A stretch of DNA of 64,000 nucleotides, from assembly GCA_902768975.1 (NCBI GenBank), contig CACXMZ010000006.1, positions 186,001 to 250,000 on the forward strand, given 5' to 3'. Positions 33,906 through 42,094 of this stretch are shown here, in pieces. The notes beneath the pieces are model-generated. The model saw nothing but the letters and a program-made list of their open reading frames with translations, ran no database searches and had not been told where the DNA came from. Origin of the DNA: an uncultured Coriobacteriaceae bacterium (GTDB lineage: Bacteria > Actinomycetota > Coriobacteriia > Coriobacteriales > Eggerthellaceae). Made by a program: the position numbers and the translations under genes. Each line of letters opens with the position of its first letter. Within the stretch, counting starts at the first letter, position 1.

Positions 33906-34832
33906 ATGGGAAAAATGAATACCGCAGGTTTTGTGACTCTCGACGACGTGAACGGCGTAGTCGAAGAAAGCCCCGCGCCTGCGGTTCCGCTCATGCCCAT
34001 TATTCATGTTATTAGCGACTCCATTGGTATTACGGCCCAAACCATTGCGCGTGCGGCGGCGAGCCAGTTCGGGGTAACCAACCCGCTTATCGAACTCTTG
34101 CCGAATATCAAGACCATCCATGACATTACGCGCTTTTTGGAAGAGCACATAGAACAGGAAATACACGAAACAGGAAGCGATGAAATCCTGTGCTTTTACA
34201 CGCTGGTCGAAGGTCCAACCTACGACGCGTTCCAGGACTATCTTGCCGAACATCCCAATATCTTTGCAGTTGACCTGATGAGCGGGGCAATTCATGCCAT
34301 CGAGCGCATTAGTGGCCTAAAGCCTGGCTATGAACGCGGTGTTCTGCGCGAAACTGACGATACTTACTACCAGCGTATTGAAGCTATGGAATTCACTATT
34401 GAACATGACGACGGGCGCAACCCGCAAGACCTGACCAAAGCAGACATTGTGCTTTTGGGTGTTTCGCGTTCTTCGAAAACGCCCACGTCGGTGTATCTTT
34501 CCCAGGAAGGCTACAAGGTGGCCAATGTTCCGCTCGACCCTTCCACCACGCCGCCGAAAGAAATCTTCGACGTGGAACCTTCGCGGCTGTTTGGCCTGAT
34601 GATTTCCCCCGAAGTGCTCTATGGCATTCGCCAGCGCCGCCTGAATAGTGCCGAAAAAGCGGTGGCGGGCGAATATGCAAGCATTGAATTTATCGAACGG
34701 GACCTGGAAAAATCCCGCAAACTTATGCGCCAGCTTGGCTGTATAGTGATACACACCGATAATCGTGCCGTTGAGGAGACTGCGCAAGAGATTTTGCGTT
34801 ACTATGAAATGGCTCATCCACGTAGCATGTAA
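33906..34832 (+). CDS. Pyruvate, phosphate dikinase regulatory protein (PDRP)
   Basis: 308 residues, DUF299 family. Bifunctional ADP-dependent kinase and Pi-dependent phosphorylase that switches PPDK off and on by phosphorylating a Thr next to the catalytic His. Features: HVISDSIGITAQTIARAAASQFG, the P-loop-like GVSRSSKTPTSVYLSQEGYKVANVPL, and SRLFGLMISPEVLYGIRQRR. It is 48 bases upstream of ppdK, its substrate, which makes the assignment firm. Confidence 0.95.
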   Translation: MGKMNTAGFVTLDDVNGVVEESPAPAVPLMPIIHVISDSIGITAQTIARAAASQFGVTNPLIELLPNIKTIHDITRFLEEHIEQEIHETGSDEILCFYTLVEGPTYDAFQDYLAEHPNIFAVDLMSGAIHAIERISGLKPGYERGVLRETDDTYYQRIEAMEFTIEHDDGRNPQDLTKADIVLLGVSRSSKTPTSVYLSQEGYKVANVPLDPSTTPPKEIFDVEPSRLFGLMISPEVLYGIRQRRLNSAEKAVAGEYASIEFIERDLEKSRKLMRQLGCIVIHTDNRAVEETAQEILRYYEMAHPRSM

Positions 34833-34880
34833 ATGCCGCGTTTATGAGATATATGTTGGCCGCGTTTTTAGGAGTTCGAC

Positions 34881-37631
34881 GTGACTGATGCAGTAAAGCG
34901 TGTCTATGCATTTGGTAGGGATGCAGAAGGCAACAACGTAACCGAAGGCAACACTTCCATGAAGGCAGTCCTTGGCGGCAAGGGTGCCAACCTCGCGGAA
35001 ATGGCCAATATCGGCCTGCCGGTGCCTCCGGGTTTCACTATTACCTGCCAGACCTGCATGGAATATGCGGGTGCCGGTAATACCTGGCCAGAAGGGGCGC
35101 TCGACGAAATCGAGCAGTATCGCCAGGATCTGGAAAACCGCCTGGGCAAGAAAATCGGAGACACAAACGACCCGCTGCTCGTTTCCGTACGCAGTGGCGC
35201 TCCCATTTCCATGCCGGGCATGATGGACACCGTGCTCAACCTTGGTTTGAATGACGAGTCCATCAATGGCCTTATCGCCCAAACTGAAAACCCGCGCTTC
35301 GCCTGGGACAGCTACCGCCGCTTTATCCAGATGTTTAGCAGCGTGGTTATGGGCCTTGAAGGCGACCTCTTTGAAAATGCTATTACCGCCATGAAGAATA
35401 TTCGTGGCGTTCGTTCCGACACGGACCTTACGGCAGAAGACCTGCAGGAACTGGTTGGTCAGTTCAAGCAGATTTTTGCCGACCACGTAAAGGCAGCCGA
35501 CTACCCAGACCTGGTGGTGGACGGCGTTGCCCAGTTCCCGCAAGACCCGATGACTCAGCTGAAGCTGGCCATTGAAGCTGTGTTTGGCAGCTGGAACAAC
35601 CCGCGTGCCGTCCTGTATCGCAAGCAGAACAAGATTGACGACACCATGGGCACGGCTGTAAACGTGCAGTCCATGGTCTTTGGCAATAAGGGCGAAACTA
35701 GTGCGACAGGCGTGGCCTTTACGCGTAACGCTGCCACCGGTGAAAAGGAATTCTACGGCGACTACCTGGTGAACGCCCAGGGCGAAGACGTGGTGGCAGG
35801 CATCCGTAACACGAGCCCCATTGCTGAACTCAAGACCGTTCCTGGCTTGGAAGAAGCGGGCGAAGAACTGGAAGGCATCTTCAAGGTGCTTGAAGACCAC
35901 TTCCGCGACATGTGCGACATCGAATTTACCATCGAGCAGGGCAAACTCTACATGCTGCAAACCCGCGTGGGTAAGCGCACGGCTGCCGCTGCTATTCGTA
36001 TTGCCATCGACATGGAAAAAGAAGGGCTTATTTCGCGCGAAGAAGCCGTTGCCCGCGTGAACCCCGACCAGCTCGACCAGCTGCTGCATCCGCAGTTCGA
36101 CAAGAACGCAGGCTACGAAGTGCTGGCCCGTGGCTTGAATGCCAGCCCAGGTGCTGCCGTGGGTGAAGCGGTCTTTAGTTCCGAAGACGCCGTGCAGGCT
36201 GCCGCCGAAGGCCGCAAGTGCGTGCTCGTGCGTTGGGAAACTAACCCCGACGACCTGCCAGGTATGATTGCCGCTGAAGGCATTCTTACCAGCCATGGTG
36301 GCAAGACCAGCCATGCGGCCGTTATTGCCCGCGGTATGGGTGCGCCCTGTGTTTGCGGCGTGGACGCCCTGCGCATCGACGCGGAAGCCAAGCAGGCCAT
36401 TGTTGAAGGTACCGACGTGGTTATTCGCGAAGGCGACATGATTTCCATCGACGGCACCCAGGGTATCCTGGTAAATGGCGCGGTTGACCTGGTCATGCCT
36501 GAACTGACGGGCGATCTGGACACCATGCTTGAATGGGCGGACGAATTCCGTACCATGGGCGTGCGTGCCAATGCCGACAACCCCGAAGACGCCCAGCTGG
36601 CGCGCGACTTTGGCGCTACGGGTATTGGTCTGTGCCGTACCGAGCACATGTTCCTGGGTGAACGCAAGCAGATTATCCAGAACTTCATCCTGAATGAAGA
36701 CGAAGCTACGCGCACCGAAGCGCTGGCGCAGCTGCTTGAAGCACAGACGGGCGACTTCCTGGGCATCTTTAAGGCCATGGACGGCTACCCGGTTATCGTG
36801 CGTTTGCTCGACCCGCCGCTGCACGAATTCCTGGACAGCCCGCGTGAACTTGAAGTTGAAATCGCAGTGGCCGAAGCCAAGGGTGCAAGCGACGAAGAAC
36901 TGGCACCGAAGCGTGCCCTGCTGGCCCAGATCGACGGCATGAGCGAAGCCAACCCCATGTTGGGTCTGCGCGGTGTGCGTCTGTCTATCCTCTTCCCGCA
37001 GCTTCCGGTTATGCAGGCCCGTGCTATTGCTACGGCCTGTGCCCAGCTGCAGAAGGAAGGCTTGAAGCCGCATCCTGAAATCATGATTCCGCTCGTTTCG
37101 CTTGAATCTGAAATCGAAACCATGCGCAACGAAGTGCAGGCGGTTATCGACCAAGTTGCTGAAGAACAAGGTGTCGAACTCCATATTCCTATTGGCACCA
37201 TGATCGAACTCCCGCGTGCTGCGGTTATCGCTGACCAGATTGCCAAGCATGCCGACTTCTTCAGCTTTGGCACGAACGACCTGACGCAAACCACCTTTGG
37301 TTTCAGCCGCGACGACGTAGAAGCCAAGTTCATTCCTACCTACCTTGAACGTAAGCTTTTGCCGCAGAATCCCTTTGAAACCCTGGACGACGGTGTTGCC
37401 GAACTCGTTCGTATGGGTACCGAAAAGGGCCGTGCTGCGAACTCTGATTTGGTGGTTGGCATTTGTGGCGAACATGGTGGCGACCCCGAGTCCGTGAACA
37501 AGTTCTTCAACATTGGCTTGGACTACGTGAGCTGTTCGCCCTACCGCGTTCCGCTGGCTCGCCTGGCCGCTGCGCAAGCTGCTCTTGCCAAGAAGACGGG
37601 CCAAGACGCCGGCTTCAAGAGCCAACTCTAA
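34881..37631 (+). CDS. ppdK: Pyruvate, phosphate dikinase
   Basis: 916 residues. It interconverts pyruvate + ATP + Pi with PEP + AMP + PPi. N-terminal ATP-grasp domain (KAVLGGKGANLAEMANIGLPVPPGFTIT), central phosphohistidine domain with GGKTSHAAVIARGMG (His target and the regulatory Thr of PDRP), C-terminal TIM barrel with FGTNDLTQTTFGFSRDD and the CGEHGGDP loop. GTG start with AGGAG upstream. Likely expressed with PDRP and ended by the terminator just downstream. Confidence 0.97.
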   Translation: MTDAVKRVYAFGRDAEGNNVTEGNTSMKAVLGGKGANLAEMANIGLPVPPGFTITCQTCMEYAGAGNTWPEGALDEIEQYRQDLENRLGKKIGDTNDPLLVSVRSGAPISMPGMMDTVLNLGLNDESINGLIAQTENPRFAWDSYRRFIQMFSSVVMGLEGDLFENAITAMKNIRGVRSDTDLTAEDLQELVGQFKQIFADHVKAADYPDLVVDGVAQFPQDPMTQLKLAIEAVFGSWNNPRAVLYRKQNKIDDTMGTAVNVQSMVFGNKGETSATGVAFTRNAATGEKEFYGDYLVNAQGEDVVAGIRNTSPIAELKTVPGLEEAGEELEGIFKVLEDHFRDMCDIEFTIEQGKLYMLQTRVGKRTAAAAIRIAIDMEKEGLISREEAVARVNPDQLDQLLHPQFDKNAGYEVLARGLNASPGAAVGEAVFSSEDAVQAAAEGRKCVLVRWETNPDDLPGMIAAEGILTSHGGKTSHAAVIARGMGAPCVCGVDALRIDAEAKQAIVEGTDVVIREGDMISIDGTQGILVNGAVDLVMPELTGDLDTMLEWADEFRTMGVRANADNPEDAQLARDFGATGIGLCRTEHMFLGERKQIIQNFILNEDEATRTEALAQLLEAQTGDFLGIFKAMDGYPVIVRLLDPPLHEFLDSPRELEVEIAVAEAKGASDEELAPKRALLAQIDGMSEANPMLGLRGVRLSILFPQLPVMQARAIATACAQLQKEGLKPHPEIMIPLVSLESEIETMRNEVQAVIDQVAEEQGVELHIPIGTMIELPRAAVIADQIAKHADFFSFGTNDLTQTTFGFSRDDVEAKFIPTYLERKLLPQNPFETLDDGVAELVRMGTEKGRAANSDLVVGICGEHGGDPESVNKFFNIGLDYVSCSPYRVPLARLAAAQAALAKKTGQDAGFKSQL

Positions 37632-37649
37632 GGTCTCATAGCTTTCTTG

Positions 37650-37680
37650 AAAGGGTCCGAGCAATCGGGCCCTTTTTCTT
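37650..37680 (+). terminator. Intrinsic terminator of ppdK
   Basis: 9-bp stem AAAGGGTCC / GGGCCCTTT (one G-T pair) with an 8-base loop, followed by TTTTCTTTT. Confidence 0.88.
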
Positions 37681-37683
37681 TTA

Positions 37684-37856
37684 TTCCGCTGTTCTGCCGT
37701 ACAGCGGAATTATCGATGTTGCGCTTTAATCTGCTGGCACTCTAAGCCCTCCGTGCTCCGGTCACGCACCAAAGTGCGCTCCCTTCGCCAGTCGGGCTTA
37801 TTGCGCTCAGCAGATTAAATGCTCACTGACTCTTCGACCACCTACGATTTAATCTT
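37684..37856. repeat. Fold-back intergenic element (copy d)
   Basis: Starts with a hairpin TTCCGCTGT / ACAGCGGAA (37684-37708), then outer arms TTTAATCTGCTG (37725-37736) and CAGCAGATTAAA (37808-37819), then AAGCCC / GGGCTT and a GCACCAAAGTGCG tip. Nearly identical over its length to copy f at 52.3 kb. The tail TGCTCACTGACTCTTCGAC carries the -35 of the next gene. Confidence 0.85.
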
Positions 37857-37861
37857 ATAAT
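37833..37861 (+). promoter_or_regulatory. Promoter of the glutamate-synthase-like oxidoreductase gene
   Basis: TTCGAC, 17 bases, TATAAT. The -35 lies within the conserved tail of fold-back copy d; the -10 lies just outside it. Confidence 0.55.
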
Positions 37862-37915
37862 TTCACATATGAAACAGCTGCTTATTGGCATGAGTGCGAA
37901 AAAGGAGTGTCGGAC

Positions 37916-39130
37916 ATGGCCGTACATGTTATTAATGAAGCAAATCGCTGCCTTCAGTGCAAAAAGCCCAGTTGTGTTGAAGGTTGCCCCGTGCATACGC
38001 CCATCCCGCAGATTATTGAAGAGTTTAAACAGCACAAACTCATGGAAGCGGGTGCACAGTTATTTGCGAACAATCCGCTTTCGCTTGTGTGTGCCATTGT
38101 GTGCGACCACGAAGCCCAGTGTTCAGGGCACTGCGTCCTGGCGAAAAAAGACGCGCCTATTTCCTTCTTCAGTATTGAGCGTTTTATTTCCGACGCCTAT
38201 TTGGATCGCATGCGTCCGCAGTTGGCCGAACGCAAGGGCAAAAAGGCTGCCGTTATTGGAGCGGGGCCTTCCGGCATGACGGTTGCCCTGGTGCTGGCTC
38301 AGGCTGGCTATGACATTACTGTCTTTGACGACAATAGCCACGTGGGCGGCATGCTCTACTATGGCATCCCCGAGTTCCGTCTTTCGAAAAGTGTGTTGGC
38401 GCGTTACCGCAAGGTGATGGACGCTTTTGGTATTCAATTCCGTCCGAATACGGTCCTGGGTGAAGCACTCGATATAGAAGACTTATTCCGTGACGGCTAC
38501 GAGGCCATTTTCGTGGGTACGGGTGTGTGGCGCCCCAAGAACTTAGGGATCGAAGGCGAAAGTCTGGCTAACGTGCACTTTGGTATTTCGTATTTGGCTA
38601 ACCCCGACGCCTATGCGCTGGGGGACAAGGTGGCCATCATTGGCATGGGCAACGTGGCTATGGACGTGGCGCGTACGGCCCTGCGCCATGGGGCGCAAGA
38701 GGTAACTCTGTACGGGCGGTCCAAGCGCGTTGCCGCGAGCGAAAATGAAGTGGCTTATGCCAAGTTGGATGGCGCTGAATTCGTGCATGGCATGGCAATT
38801 GAAAAAGTCCTGCCGGAAGGCCCCGTGTTTAAGGTGGCTATTTTTGACGAAGACGACGAGGTGGTGGGCTACGAAGAAGATCTTGCCTGCATTCAGGCAG
38901 ACTCAACTATTTTGGCGGTGAGCCAGGGGCCAAAGAACAAGCTTATTAATTCGTCGCGCTGCTTGGAGGGTGATGAGCGCGGGCTTTTGGTTACCGACGA
39001 GAATTGCATGACCACCTGCGCTGGCGTGTTTGCGGCAGGGGATGTGGTCCATGGTTCTAATACGGTTGTGGCAGCGGTAGACGAAGCAAAACGAGCTGCC
39101 GCAGCTATGATTAAGTTTATGGAACGCTAA
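37916..39130 (+). CDS. NAD(P)-binding oxidoreductase, glutamate synthase small subunit-like
   Basis: 404 residues. N-terminal iron-sulfur segment CLQCKKPSCVEGCPVH plus VCDHEAQCSGHCVL (two Cys sets), FAD-binding GAGPSGMTVALVLAQAGYDITVFD, then NAD(P)H-binding GMGNVAMDVARTALRHGA and the C-terminal FAADVVHGSNTVVAAVDEAKRAA. Fold of GltD/NfnB/PreT proteins, which pass electrons between NAD(P)H and a partner via FAD and 4Fe-4S. Shorter than GltD (about 480) and no large subunit is near, so the partner is unknown. The ATG at 37916 has AAGGAG 11 bases upstream; a GTG at 37907 is too close to it. Confidence 0.88.
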   Translation: MAVHVINEANRCLQCKKPSCVEGCPVHTPIPQIIEEFKQHKLMEAGAQLFANNPLSLVCAIVCDHEAQCSGHCVLAKKDAPISFFSIERFISDAYLDRMRPQLAERKGKKAAVIGAGPSGMTVALVLAQAGYDITVFDDNSHVGGMLYYGIPEFRLSKSVLARYRKVMDAFGIQFRPNTVLGEALDIEDLFRDGYEAIFVGTGVWRPKNLGIEGESLANVHFGISYLANPDAYALGDKVAIIGMGNVAMDVARTALRHGAQEVTLYGRSKRVAASENEVAYAKLDGAEFVHGMAIEKVLPEGPVFKVAIFDEDDEVVGYEEDLACIQADSTILAVSQGPKNKLINSSRCLEGDERGLLVTDENCMTTCAGVFAAGDVVHGSNTVVAAVDEAKRAAAAMIKFMER

Positions 39131-39196
39131 GCCTTCACGCGTCATAGCACAGGGTTATTCATTCTTTCTGATAAACCTTTTCTCTATCGCGTTCCC

Positions 39197-39225
39197 TTGA
39201 CAGGTATTGTCTCTCTTACTAAACT
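39197..39225 (+). promoter_or_regulatory. Promoter of the zinc/cadmium operon
   Basis: Consensus TTGACA (39197-39202), 17 bases, TAAACT (39220-39225), directly upstream of the ArsR-type operator. Confidence 0.8.
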
Positions 39226-39228
39226 AAC

Positions 39229-39248
39229 ATATGAGCATATGTTCAGAT
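39229..39248 (+). promoter_or_regulatory. ArsR/SmtB-type operator
   Basis: Imperfect palindrome ATATGAGCAT-ATGTTCAGAT, close to the well-known SmtB/CzrA operator pattern TGAACA...TGTTCA. A perfect AACATATG-AG-CATATGTT (39226-39243) overlaps it. It sits between the -10 box and the regulator's start codon, so binding would block transcription. Confidence 0.8.
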
Positions 39249-39260
39249 GTTAGGAGAATT

Positions 39261-39605
39261 ATGTCTAAGAAAGAGCAAAAGCACGAACACGGGCACACAA
39301 ACGGCTATAAAGACCTGTTGGTACCCGACGAAGAAATGCTCTATGACCTGGCAGATCTGTTCAAGGTTTTTGGTGACACCACCCGCATCAAGATTTTGTA
39401 TTCCCTCATGGAACAGGAGTTGCCGGTAGCGGCCATTTCAGAAGCGGTGGGGGTGTCGCAGAGTGCGGTGTCTCACCAGCTGCGCAGCCTCAAGCAAGCC
39501 CATTTGGTGAAGTTTCGCAAGGAAGGCAAGCAGATTATTTACTCGCTTTCCGACGACCATGTTTACACCATGCTTTCCCAAGGCTTAAGCCATATCTGTG
39601 AATAA
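39261..39605 (+). CDS. ArsR/SmtB-family metal-sensing repressor (zinc-type)
   Basis: 114 residues, winged helix-turn-helix. N-terminal His-rich KHEHGHTNGY; recognition helix SQSAVSHQLRSLKQAHLV. The alpha-3 ELCVCD arsenic/cadmium site is replaced by ELPVAAI, while the alpha-5 site is complete: D98-x-H100-x10-H111-x2-E114, the CzrA/SmtB zinc set. It is expected to release its operator when zinc or a similar ion binds. Start at 39261 after TAGGAGAA. It heads an operon with an HMA protein and a P-type ATPase. Confidence 0.92.
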   Translation: MSKKEQKHEHGHTNGYKDLLVPDEEMLYDLADLFKVFGDTTRIKILYSLMEQELPVAAISEAVGVSQSAVSHQLRSLKQAHLVKFRKEGKQIIYSLSDDHVYTMLSQGLSHICE

Positions 39606-39627
39606 GTCTTTTTAAGGAGATGAAACT

Positions 39628-39846
39628 ATGCGTAAAGTAATGAAACTTGAAGGCGAGATTTGTGCGAATTGCGCGGCCAAGGTTCAGGCGGCGGTGGAAA
39701 AGCTTCCCGGGGTAAATGAGGCAAGCGTGAACGCCATGACCTACAAGTTCACCCTCGACGCCGAAGATGCCGCCTTCGATGCCGCCCTGGAACAGTCCAT
39801 CAAGATCTTTGCTGATATTGAACCAGATTGCGAGGTTGTGGCATAA
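39628..39846 (+). CDS. Stand-alone heavy-metal-associated (HMA) domain protein
   Basis: 72 residues, one ferredoxin-like HMA domain with the metal site C12-x-x-C15 (EICANCAAKVQAAVEKLPGVNEASVNAMTYKFTL). The acidic C-terminal part (DAEDAAFDAA...DIEPDCEVVA) and an extra Cys near the end are notable. The P-type ATPase downstream lacks its own N-terminal HMA, so this small protein may act as its detached metal-binding domain or chaperone. Stop codon touches the fold-back element. Confidence 0.85.
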   Translation: MRKVMKLEGEICANCAAKVQAAVEKLPGVNEASVNAMTYKFTLDAEDAAFDAALEQSIKIFADIEPDCEVVA

Positions 39847-40026
39847 AAGGGTTATAGGTCCATTTCACCGAGCGCTTCCGCTGTTCGGTGAAACCATTCA
39901 CTGGATGGTTTCACCTCATGCGCTCTCGCTTGACGCTCGTTCACCTAGTTAAGTGCAATTTTCGGCAACAGCGAAAATTGCGGTATTTGAACTCACGACA
40001 TCGGCTCAACGGACCTATAACCCTTT
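39846..40026. repeat. Fold-back intergenic element (copy e) inside the metal-resistance operon
   Basis: Perfect 16-bp outer arms (39846-39861 and 40011-40026; AAGGGTTATAGGTCC paired). Nested TTCACCGAGCG..., CGGTGAAACCATTCACTGG / GGTTTCACC and GCAATTTTCGG...CGAAAATTGC stems. Shares GGCAACAGC.AAAATTGCGG and TTTGAACTCACGACATCG with copy b. It fills the gap between the HMA gene and the ATPase gene, so the operon mRNA could carry a long hairpin. Confidence 0.8.
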
Positions 40027-40041
40027 AGGCTCATCTGGATT

Positions 40042-41940
40042 ATGAACAAGAAGCAAAAAAAGAAACGAAATCGGATTCTGGTAGCACTCGCCATTTTCGT
40101 GGTCTTCGAAGCCATGGAAGTCGTAGGTGTCTTTGACGCATTGCCGGGGGGCCTTTGGCTTGAGTTTGCTGCCTTTCTGGTTCCTTACCTTATTGCAGGC
40201 TACGATGTGCTTGCTAAGGCCTGGCATGGTATAACGCACAAGCAACCCTTCGACGAAAACCTGCTCATGAGCATTGCGACCATCGGTGCCTTTGCTTTGG
40301 TGTTTTTCCCCGAAGCGGAACCGCATATGGCTGAAGGCGCAGCGGTTATGCTGTTTTACCAGGTAGGGGAGTTGTTTGAAAGCTATGCGGTAGGCAAGAC
40401 GCGGCGCAATATTGCAGACATGATGGACATCGCACCCGACTTCGCCACTATTGAAGAAGGCGGGCAGCTGGTGCAGGTTGACCCTGCGAGTGTGGCGGTG
40501 GGAAGCACCATCGTGGTCAAGCCAGGGGAGCGTGTGCCCCTCGATGGCGTGGTTATTGAAGGTTCAAGCCAGCTAGACACTTCGGCTCTGACGGGTGAAT
40601 CCGTGCCTCGCATGGTGGAAGCGGGTGCGCAAGTAGCCAGTGGTTGCGTGAATATGACCGGCGTACTGAGTATACGAACCACTAAGGCCTATGGCGAATC
40701 CACTGTTCAGCGCATTTTGGACCTGGTTGAAAATGCGAGCGAAAAGAAAGCCCGCACCGAAAACTTCATCACGCGCTTTGCGCGCTACTACACTCCTATT
40801 GTGGTGGGTCTGGCGCTTCTGATTGCCCTGGCAAGCCCCTTGCTTCTGGGGCAAAGCTGGTCGAGCAGTGTGCAGGCGGCCCTTGTGTTCCTCGTAGTCA
40901 GTTGCCCCTGCGCCTTGGTTATTAGTGTGCCTCTTTCGTTCTTTGGGGGCATAGGCGCCGCAAGCCGCAAAGGCATTTTGGTAAAGGGCTCCAGCTACTT
41001 GGAAGCGCTTGCACAGGTGAACACGGTTGCCTTCGACAAAACGGGCACCTTAACGAGCGGAACCTTTACGGTGGTCGACATTGTCGCCGCCCCGTATTTC
41101 AGCCCCGACCTTGTCCTGTCCTACGCTGCCCATGCTGAAAACTATTCGAACCACCCCATAGCTCAGTCGGTGCGCGAAAAGTTTGGCAAGACCATTGACG
41201 CAAGTAAGGTGGCAGAAGCTGAAGAAATAAGTGGCGAAGGTGTCAAAGCCCTTGTCGAAGGGCGTGCGGTGCTGGTGGGCAATGCCAAACTACTTGAGCG
41301 TGCAGGCGTGAGCGCAGAAGAGTACGCAAGTACCGGCACGGTGCTTTACGTGGCCATAGATGGGGTATATGCAGGGCGCATTGTTATTGCCGACACACTT
41401 AAAGACGACGCGGCAGAAACGGTGAGTTCATTACGAAACGCAGGCGTTAAGCGCATCGTCATGCTTACGGGCGACCGCGAAGAAGTGGCAGCTGAAGTGG
41501 CAGGGCAGCTTGGTTTGAGCGAATACCATGCCCAGTGTTTGCCTGCCGACAAAGTTGCCCATGTTGAAGGCCTGCTTACTCAGGCAGGGGATCGCGGCAA
41601 GGTGGCCTTTGTGGGTGACGGCATTAACGACGCCCCGGTGCTTATGCGTGCCGACGTGGGCATTGCCATGGGCGCTCTTGGATCCGACGCCGCCATTGAA
41701 GCCGCTGACGTGGTGCTTATGGACGACAAGCCCGCCAACATCGCCAAAGCCATCGGTATTGCGCGCAAAACTATGCACATCGTTCGTCAAAACATCGTCT
41801 TTGCCATAGGCGTAAAGGTGCTCATCATGATTCTGGCCCTGCCGTTTATTGGTATTGCGAACATGTGGCTGGCCGTTTTTGGTGACGTTGGTGTGGCGTG
41901 CCTCGCTATTCTCAATGCCATGCGTACCCTTCGCGTATAG
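40042..41940 (+). CDS. Heavy-metal translocating P-type ATPase (P1B, ZntA/CadA type)
   Basis: 632 residues. Membrane helices: two pairs before the actuator domain (about 12-35, 40-60, 70-110), two around the CPC motif, two at the C-terminus. Motifs: LTGESVP (actuator), C288-P-C290 in the transport helix, D332KTGTLT phosphorylation site, SNHPIAQ (HP locus), GDGINDAPVLM hinge. CPC with a P1B-2-like context suggests export of Zn, Cd or Pb, in agreement with the zinc-type ArsR in the operon. Lacks an N-terminal HMA; begins with a Lys/Arg-rich stretch. Confidence 0.94.
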   Translation: MNKKQKKKRNRILVALAIFVVFEAMEVVGVFDALPGGLWLEFAAFLVPYLIAGYDVLAKAWHGITHKQPFDENLLMSIATIGAFALVFFPEAEPHMAEGAAVMLFYQVGELFESYAVGKTRRNIADMMDIAPDFATIEEGGQLVQVDPASVAVGSTIVVKPGERVPLDGVVIEGSSQLDTSALTGESVPRMVEAGAQVASGCVNMTGVLSIRTTKAYGESTVQRILDLVENASEKKARTENFITRFARYYTPIVVGLALLIALASPLLLGQSWSSSVQAALVFLVVSCPCALVISVPLSFFGGIGAASRKGILVKGSSYLEALAQVNTVAFDKTGTLTSGTFTVVDIVAAPYFSPDLVLSYAAHAENYSNHPIAQSVREKFGKTIDASKVAEAEEISGEGVKALVEGRAVLVGNAKLLERAGVSAEEYASTGTVLYVAIDGVYAGRIVIADTLKDDAAETVSSLRNAGVKRIVMLTGDREEVAAEVAGQLGLSEYHAQCLPADKVAHVEGLLTQAGDRGKVAFVGDGINDAPVLMRADVGIAMGALGSDAAIEAADVVLMDDKPANIAKAIGIARKTMHIVRQNIVFAIGVKVLIMILALPFIGIANMWLAVFGDVGVACLAILNAMRTLRV

Positions 41941-41972
41941 GGGTAAAAGCTACGGATGGTTTTGTCCAAAAA

Positions 41973-42001
41973 TGGGAAAATCCCCCGTCCCTGTTTTCCC
42001 A
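41973..42001. repeat. Small hairpin repeat with CCCCCGTCCC loop
   Basis: Stem TGGGAAAA / TTTTCCCA around TCCCCCGTCCCTG. Same design as the 27-bp hairpins at 45.4 and 63.3 kb but with a different stem. Confidence 0.7.
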
Positions 42002-42014
42002 ATCGCGTGTAAAC

Positions 42015-42047
42015 TGTCTCATTTTTACTCCGTCCCCAAGTGGGACA
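42015..42047. repeat. Small hairpin repeat with CCGTCCCC core
   Basis: Stem TGTCTCA / TGGGACA (one G-T pair) around TTTTTACTCCGTCCCCAAG, 13 bases after the preceding hairpin and about 47 bases upstream of thrH. Confidence 0.65.
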
Positions 42048-42094
42048 ATGCTCCTTGTGCTATCTTCTTTCTGTTACCAACGAAGGAGTTATGC

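Noticed and set aside
34842-37664. 940-codon open frame opposite ppdK
   Set aside because: It is the antisense shadow of a high-GC3 gene; the sequence has no family features, and the plus strand encodes an unmistakable PPDK.
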